Positions 15,752-19,991 of a DNA stretch of 19,991 bases are shown here, one piece after another (the first letter of the stretch is position 1; each line of letters begins with the position of its first letter). The notes beneath the pieces were generated by a model that did not search any database, was not told the origin of the DNA, and saw only the letters and a program-made list of their open reading frames with translations. The translations under genes were made by a program, and so were the position numbers. Source of the DNA: RQOF01 sp964461135 (GTDB taxonomy: Bacteria; Calditrichota; Calditrichia; RBG-13-44-9); assembly GCA_964461135.1 (NCBI GenBank), contig CAYWTB010000084.1, positions 1-19,991 of the forward strand. Direction: 5' to 3'.

Positions 15752-16068
15752 TGATAAACCTCCTTACATCAGTTAATCGTCTGTCAGAATGTGTTTGATT
15801 ATTCATATTTTTCGATATTCTACAATCAATTCAAGTCCGGTAATTTAAACAACAGCTCCCCTTTTTCCAAAAAAAATAAAAAATCAGGAATAAAAATAAG
15901 TCAGGTTATGTGAATACCGGCGCATGATATTCCCATGGTCAGGCTGGCCGTTGTACCTTCAGCCTGCAGCGGGCACCACCGGGATGTAAAAAAGGTATTT
16001 TGTATAAACAGAACTTATGGTTTATATTGTCAGAAATTCTTAAACAGGTTAAAAGATGTGGAGAAGCG
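15752..16068. other. Divergent intergenic region between ppdK and the C1 peptidase gene
   Basis: 317 bp that must carry promoters in both directions. On the minus strand TTGATT (15824-15829) and TATGAA (15802-15807), 16 bases apart, are a weak sigma70-like pair for ppdK. The part from about 15860 to 15900 is A-rich. CAGGCT (15940-15945) and AGCCTG (15961-15966) could pair as a small hairpin. I see no gene and no recognisable riboswitch. Confidence 0.4.
16060..16063 (+). promoter_or_regulatory. Ribosome-binding site deciding the C1 peptidase start
   Basis: GGAG five bases before the ATG at 16069. The frame is open 23 codons further up, to an ATG at 16000, but that one has no Shine-Dalgarno sequence and would bury the signal peptide behind a polar extension. 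The ATG at 16069 puts MNHFYAVISCCGIILLLAAA at the N-terminus. Confidence 0.7.
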
Positions 16069-17232
16069 ATGAACCATTTTTATGCAGTCATTTCATGCTG
16101 CGGGATTATTTTGCTACTGGCGGCCGCCGGTTATTCCGGAGAACAAAATAAACCGTTATATCAATTTAAAACCGAAGTTGAGGTACCGGTAACTCCGGTG
16201 AAAAGCCAGGATAGCACCGGTACCTGCTGGTGTTTTTCCACCGTATCCTTTCTGGAGTCCGAACTGCTGAGGCAGGGAAAGGCTTCATACGATCTCTCCG
16301 AAATGTATGTGGTGAGAAACGTGTATCCCCGGAAAGCCGAAAATTATATCCGCCTGCAGGGAGCCGCACGCTTCGGAGAAGGCGGACTGAGTCATGATGT
16401 TATTAACACCATTTTTTTGTTTGGCATTGTGCCGGAAAACGTCTACAGCGGTAAAAATATAGATGAAAAGAATCATAATCACCGGGAAATGTTTGCCGTT
16501 CTGAAGTCCATGCTGGATGCAGTGCTGGAAAAGAAAGGGAAAAAGATTACCCCCCGCTGGAAGGATGCCTTCAACAGTACACTGGATGCCTACCTGGGAG
16601 CGCTTCCCGCGGAATTTGAATACGGAGGGGAAAGCTATTCTCCGCAGGAATTTGCCCGATCACTGGGACTGAATCCGGAGGACTATCTCGAGCTGACCTC
16701 CTTTTCACATCATCCCTACTACCGGCAAATGCGGATTGAAATCCCGGATAACTGGGTCGGATATGACGGTTATTATAATCTGCCCCTGGATGAGCTGGAA
16801 TCCGCGGCGGACCAGGCTTTAAAACAGGGTTTCTCGCTGGTTTGGGACGGAGATGTATCGGAAGACAGCTATGCCGATGAGGAAAGCAACTTCGCCATTA
16901 TTCCCGCAAACGGGCAACAGGAAATTTCTCAAGCCCGAAAACAGGAGAAAAAGACGAATCCGGTTACCGAGAAAGAAATCAGCCAGGAATACCGCCAGAA
17001 AACTTTTGATAATCAGACCACCACCGATGACCACCTGATGCACATGGTAGGTATTGCCCGCGATCAGTACGGCCATAAATTTTACATGGTTAAGGATTCC
17101 TGGTATGCCAACACCTGGTATCACGGCATCATCTACCTCTCCCGATCCTATTTCCGGCTGAAAACCACCGGAATCATGCTGAACAAAAGGGCGTTGCCGG
17201 CGGAGATGAGGGTGAGGTTGGGGGTGGAGTGA
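16069..17232 (+). CDS. Secreted C1-family (papain/bleomycin hydrolase-like) cysteine peptidase
   Basis: 387 residues from the chosen start. A signal peptide (about 1-23) precedes the mature enzyme, so it acts in the periplasm or outside the cell. What is seen: SQDSTGTCWCFSTVSFLESE (46-65), with the oxyanion Gln47 and catalytic Cys53 before Trp54; a long helical insertion (about 85-290) as in bleomycin hydrolase/aminopeptidase C relatives; and DDHLMHMVGIA (320-330), with catalytic His325. The third catalytic position, usually Asn in VKNSW or VENSW, is Asp343 in VKDSW. The C-terminus ends in LNKRALP-type text followed by a short basic tail. It is convergent with the DUF1848 gene, separated by a REP-like palindrome. 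Proteolysis is likely; the substrate is unknown. Confidence 0.85.
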   Translation: MNHFYAVISCCGIILLLAAAGYSGEQNKPLYQFKTEVEVPVTPVKSQDSTGTCWCFSTVSFLESELLRQGKASYDLSEMYVVRNVYPRKAENYIRLQGAARFGEGGLSHDVINTIFLFGIVPENVYSGKNIDEKNHNHREMFAVLKSMLDAVLEKKGKKITPRWKDAFNSTLDAYLGALPAEFEYGGESYSPQEFARSLGLNPEDYLELTSFSHHPYYRQMRIEIPDNWVGYDGYYNLPLDELESAADQALKQGFSLVWDGDVSEDSYADEESNFAIIPANGQQEISQARKQEKKTNPVTEKEISQEYRQKTFDNQTTTDDHLMHMVGIARDQYGHKFYMVKDSWYANTWYHGIIYLSRSYFRLKTTGIMLNKRALPAEMRVRLGVE

Positions 17233-17257
17233 GGGACCTAGACAAGCGGAGCCCTCA

Positions 17258-17282
17258 CCCTTCCAAGCAGAGCTTGGAAGGG
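17258..17282. repeat. REP-like palindrome between two convergent genes
   Basis: CCCTTCCAAGC (17258-17268), loop AGA, and the exact complement (17272-17282): an 11-bp perfect stem. It ends one base before the stop codon of the minus-strand DUF1848 gene and 25 bp after the C1 peptidase stop. A degenerate half copy, ACAAGCGGAGCCC, precedes it at about 17242. It has the core CAAGC-RRR-GCTTG of the family at 6710-6877 and 18185-18805. Confidence 0.8.
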
Positions 17283-17283
17283 A

Positions 17284-18111
17284 TTACTGCCGCGCATAAC
17301 AATAGAGGCAGTGGTACTTGCAGGCGGTTTCGACATAATCCCCGATATCCACCGCTGCGGTGCAGCCGCAATCCGGGCGGGTGGGTGCCTGGCGTTCGCT
17401 GACCCGGTGCGATCCCAGCCGGTTCAACAAGGCCCCGTTGATACACTGCCCCTTGCGCAACCCCTCCACCCCCAGAAGGGCATCATTGGAACAGCTGTAA
17501 ACCTGCACACCGTACAGTGAAGCCAGATCCGCCATTTCCTGCAGGATATCCAGTTTTTTGCGCTGCTCCAGTTCGAGGTACTGGAAGTTTTGAATGGCCC
17601 TGGCCCGCTTCAGCACTTTGGGGTACAGATGCACCATGCTGATGTAACACCGTCGCATTCCCAGCAGGCTGACGGTTCTTACCATCCGCCGGAAGGTCTG
17701 AATATCATGATTGGTTTCGATGTCTGCATCGCGACTGAAATATACCAGAGGATCATATCGCCAGATAACCGCTTCACTGCCATAAATCTTCACCAACTGC
17801 TCAAGCTGTGCGAGGGCCTCAGTTGGAGAGATCATGTCCGGTTCCAGAATGGAGTGGGCGGGATTTATGGTGAAATGAAAAAACAGGTCAAAATAATCAA
17901 AAAAAGTATAATTTTTAAGAAAAGTGCTGTAATTGCGGGACCAGAAGACAATCCAGGCCACCTCCCGCGGGGTAAGCAGCACCCGTTTTACCTGCCGGCG
18001 GTTTAAGGGATTGGGCACATCCACAAAACCGGCCTCTATGTGCTTCATGAACCATTTCAGGTAAAAGGCCGGAATATCCGTGCGACGGCTTGCAGAGATA
18101 ACCTGTCTCAT
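17284..18111 (-). CDS. DUF1848-family protein with a C-terminal iron-sulfur-type cysteine motif
   Basis: 275 residues. The N-terminus VISASRRTDIPAFYLKWFM (4-22), then VPNPLNRRQVKRVLLTPREV and IVFWSRN, are hallmarks of DUF1848. The C-terminus carries Cys248, Cys250, DIGDY and then CKYHCLYCYA (264-273), a CX3CX2C set of the form that binds the 4Fe-4S cluster in radical SAM enzymes, but at the end of the protein instead of the start. A 4Fe-4S enzyme is plausible; the reaction is unknown. No signal peptide is present. The gene begins 46 bp after the stop of the RAYT gene on the same strand, and a REP-like palindrome abuts its 3' end. Confidence 0.85.
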   Translation of the reverse strand: MRQVISASRRTDIPAFYLKWFMKHIEAGFVDVPNPLNRRQVKRVLLTPREVAWIVFWSRNYSTFLKNYTFFDYFDLFFHFTINPAHSILEPDMISPTEALAQLEQLVKIYGSEAVIWRYDPLVYFSRDADIETNHDIQTFRRMVRTVSLLGMRRCYISMVHLYPKVLKRARAIQNFQYLELEQRKKLDILQEMADLASLYGVQVYSCSNDALLGVEGLRKGQCINGALLNRLGSHRVSERQAPTRPDCGCTAAVDIGDYVETACKYHCLYCYARQ

Positions 18112-18157
18112 GGGCTAAAAATAGGGAATAAAATGGGATAATTCAATGAGTATGTCA

Positions 18158-18739
18158 TCATCCCAAGCCAAGCATCACAAGCGAATCATCCATCCCAAGC
18201 AAAGCTTGGGATGGATGATCAATAGCAAGGAGCGAGGGGCCGCCATACAGGAGGTAGAGGGCCGAGGAGTAAACCCATTGTTCCGGTTGGTCAACCCAAC
18301 CCTTCTTTACCGGATTATTGTGAATGTAGTTTATTTTCTGTACTAAAAGTTTTCGTGCAGGTATAAGTTGCGGATGAAAACCTTCCTGCCATACTTGATA
18401 TCTGTATTCCCTTTTATGACTTTTCTTGAAAATTTTTAAATATCTGAGAATTTTTTCTTCTTTATCCCTCTTTAACAATTCGAGGAGTTCTCTGGCCGTG
18501 TGCCTCTTAATTGATTGCATGACCCTTGTCAAACGGGGACATGAGACTACTAAATGGAAATGAGTAGTCATGATAATAAAAGCATATATTTTTAAATTTT
18601 TATGGTCCTGGCAGAATTTTAATGAGTCCAGAATAATATTAATGTATGATGAACTGGTAAACAATGGTATCCACTCAACCACCGTACTGGTAATAAAGTA
18701 GATACCATTTTGTTCCCGTACACGATACTTGCTTCTCAT
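18158..18739 (-). CDS. REP-associated tyrosine transposase (RAYT, IS200/IS605-type Y1 HUH domain)
   Basis: 193 residues. What is seen: the N-terminal strand NGIYFITSTVVEWIPLF (11-27), the HUH motif MTTHFHLVVS (57-66, His60 and His62), and the nucleophile region KINYIHNNPVKKGWV (135-149, Tyr138), followed by the WVYSSA signature. These proteins nick and join single-stranded DNA at REP palindromes and are usually single-copy and domesticated. The gene is flanked by palindromes on both sides (18751-18805 and 18185-18219). The frame runs through the 3' palindrome, which encodes residues 174-185, and a degenerate copy encodes the last eight, so the natural end of the domain is near residue 173. 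Catalytic residues are all present and the gene looks intact. Confidence 0.9.
   Translation of the reverse strand: MRSKYRVREQNGIYFITSTVVEWIPLFTSSSYINIILDSLKFCQDHKNLKIYAFIIMTTHFHLVVSCPRLTRVMQSIKRHTARELLELLKRDKEEKILRYLKIFKKSHKREYRYQVWQEGFHPQLIPARKLLVQKINYIHNNPVKKGWVDQPEQWVYSSALYLLYGGPSLLAIDHPSQALLGMDDSLVMLGLG
18185..18219. repeat. REP-like palindrome inside the 3' end of the RAYT gene
   Basis: The 16-base arm ATCATCCATCCCAAGC (18185-18200), loop AAA, and its exact complement (18204-18219) make the longest stem of the family in this window. A degenerate relative (CATCATCCCAAGCCAAGC, about 18157-18174, then CACAAGCGAATCATCC) lies next to it towards the stop codon. Confidence 0.9.
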
Positions 18740-18750
18740 ACCCCGCTCCA

Positions 18751-18805
18751 GTCATCTGCACCCCAAGCGGAGCTTGGAGTGCTGCTCAGCTTGGGGCGCA
18801 ATGAC
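18751..18805. repeat. REP-like palindrome pair upstream of the RAYT gene
   Basis: The outer arms GTCATCTGCACCCCAAGC (18751-18768) and GCTTGGGGCGCAATGAC (18789-18805) are near-complements. Within them the first arm can also fold as GCACCCCAAGC, loop GGA, GCTTGGAGTGC (18758-18782, one mismatch). This is the two-element arrangement seen in REP clusters. It fills the gap between the T9SS protein stop (18810) and the RAYT start (18739). Confidence 0.8.
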
Positions 18806-18809
18806 ACCC

Positions 18810-19940
18810 CTACTTTTGATAGACCAGCCTGATGGTCCGGCGGTAATAGCCGGCCTTCAGTACGGCATAGTAGATGCCGGCAGGCAGAAGCCGGCCAGCG
18901 GCATCGCGGGCATTCCACTCCAACCGGTAACTACCGGGCGTCATGCTGCCGGTATACAAGCGGGTTACCAGCTCTCCCAGCACATTATACACGGCCAGTT
19001 GCACCTCCAGATCCGGCTGCGGAAACGCCGGAATATCAAAGCGGATGGTGGTGGCCGGATTGAACGGATTGGGATAGTTGGGATGCAACATGAATGACGC
19101 GGGCAGATTTGCGGCACCGGTATTCACCACCTCGCCGCCGGCTCCATGCGGAGCGGCCGACAACGGACCGTGAAAGGTTCTTTTCCCATTCATGTCCACG
19201 TCGGCCAGCTGGTACCAGAAGGTCTCACCATTCCAGACCGAGCAGTCCTCGAATGTATAGACCGTCCGCATATTAGTGTTACCCTGACCCCTGAGCTGTT
19301 CGTCACTGCGATAATCAGCCAGCCGTACATAGGCACTGTCACGAAGCCGGGAACGCCAGATCTCGAAGCCGGCGTTGTCCGTTTCACTTTCCGTGACCCA
19401 GCGCAGGACCACCCGGCCATCCCCGGCCGCGGTGGTGAAGGAGGAAAGGGTCACCGGCAGCGAAAAATCTCCGAACGTACCCAGATCGAAACGGTTGACG
19501 TCATCCCCCGTCCAGTTGTTCAGATCGCTGATAGACAGCAGCGCTGCCGCCGGGGTGGGAAAATTCAACCCTGCGGTATACATCAGGTTGTCATACTCCT
19601 GCAGCGCCACCGCCGTCTCGCCATTTACCAGCCCGGCCGGCAGCGCAGAGGAGTTGGTACTGGTGGCATCGTCCTGCCACACCCCTGCCCCGGTCACGTT
19701 GACGGCATAAACGAAGACCGGTGCCGCTTCATCTCCCTGGTAGACCAGCAGCTGATCTCCGCTGGAGGACAGCGCGAATGATCCAGAGCCGGTGAAATTC
19801 CCGGCCAGTTCTCCGAAGGTGAGTACCGTGCCGGCAACGATGGGGTACGGGGCGGTGTAAATCTGGATTCCTTCTCCTCCACGGAATCCACCAACCGCCA
19901 GCCAGCCGTTGTCAGTGAACCTGATTTCGGTGCCGGCTGT
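18810..19940 (-). pseudogene. T9SS-sorted secreted protein, 5'-truncated
   Basis: 376 codons are open down to a TAG at 18810-18812. The C-terminal part is a type IX secretion sorting domain: LHPNYPNPFNPATTIRFDIP, then LAVYNVLGELVTRLY, LEWNARDAAGRLLPAGIYYA and a basic end, RLVYQK. Upstream lies a beta-rich region beginning abruptly with TEIRFTDNGWLAVGGFRGGE and containing GDQLLVYQGD, a domain type I know from secreted bacterial proteins but cannot name safely. A TGA at 19941-19943 stops the frame immediately before this domain, with no start codon or signal peptide. A GTG at 19697 is internal to the conserved region and is not a believable start. Either the gene is broken or there is a sequence or assembly fault at about 19941. 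Surface or extracellular location is expected for the intact form. Confidence 0.75.
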
Positions 19941-19991
19941 TCAACGTCAATTATTTTTTCTTTTCAGCGACAATTAGAATTCCCGTTATTT
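19941..19991. other. AT-rich 51-base tail at the window end
   Basis: About 29% GC, against a clearly GC-rich T9SS gene beside it. Stop codons cut the T9SS frame at once (TGA at 19941-19943 and again at 19947-19949 on the minus strand). Another minus-strand frame reads KEKIIDVEQPA and meets the T9SS frame at a point where VDIPAGT-like text would be expected, hinting at a frameshift near 19935. Too short to decide. Confidence 0.35.

Noticed and set aside
16000..16068. Upstream ATG extending the C1 peptidase by 23 residues
   Set aside because: No Shine-Dalgarno sequence, and it would bury the signal peptide; the ATG at 16069 has GGAG at the right distance.
18158..18805. Complete IS200/IS605 insertion sequence
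   Set aside because: No TnpB partner or clear element boundaries; the protein and flanking palindromes fit the REP-associated, non-IS branch better.
19694..19894. Minus-strand open frame of 66 codons at the right end
   Set aside because: Out of frame with the T9SS protein, whose conserved reading continues through this stretch to 19940.

Overview
The window looks like a chromosomal segment from a Gram-negative member of the FCB group, more probably a Calditrichota/KSB1/Ignavibacteria-like lineage than a classical Bacteroidota. The basis is inference: a secreted protein with a type IX secretion (T9SS) sorting tail containing YPNPFNP, clear Shine-Dalgarno sites (for example TAAGGAGG before ppdK, AGGAG before argR) that most Bacteroidota lack, moderate GC, and long spacers full of short dispersed repeats. 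No rRNA, tRNA, CRISPR array, prophage or plasmid replication gene was seen.

Layout. 1-721: the last codons of a gene from the left, then a non-coding stretch with a small hairpin, an imperfect inverted repeat of about 175 bp and a cluster of stem-loops. 722-2583 (minus): a cysteine-cluster protein (YkgJ type) followed by an AzgA-type purine permease. 2584-3310 and 5021-5967: repeat-mosaic spacers on both sides of a plus-strand organophosphate:phosphate-antiporter-like MFS transporter (3311-5020) that carries an extra loop domain of about 110 residues. 5968-6690 (plus): an unrecognised P-loop protein ending inside a 49-bp-period array of four palindromes (6674-6877), which separates it from a convergent DUF2279-type membrane or envelope protein (6885-7895).

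8125-15751 (all minus) is a housekeeping block: pyruvate phosphate dikinase (ppdK) with its own terminator, the arginine repressor argR, a B12-binding/radical SAM fusion protein (TIGR03960 + DUF2344 type), and ribonuclease G (rng). The last two are 35 bp apart and probably co-transcribed. 15752-16068 is a divergent promoter region leading to a secreted papain-like C1 peptidase (16069-17232, plus).

17284-19940 (minus) carries a DUF1848 protein, a REP-associated tyrosine transposase (RAYT) and a T9SS-sorted secreted protein whose 5' part is missing. The most interesting theme is a palindrome family with core CAAGC, a three-purine loop and GCTTG. It flanks the RAYT gene on both sides, sits between two convergent genes at 17258, and forms the four-copy array at 6710, 11-12 kb away. 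The outer stem bases differ between sites but stay paired, and at two sites the palindrome DNA supplies the C-terminal codons of a protein (the RAYT itself and the P-loop protein). This is a REP/RAYT system of a kind best known from gammaproteobacteria, here in an FCB-type genome. All family names come from motifs read by eye; no database search was run.
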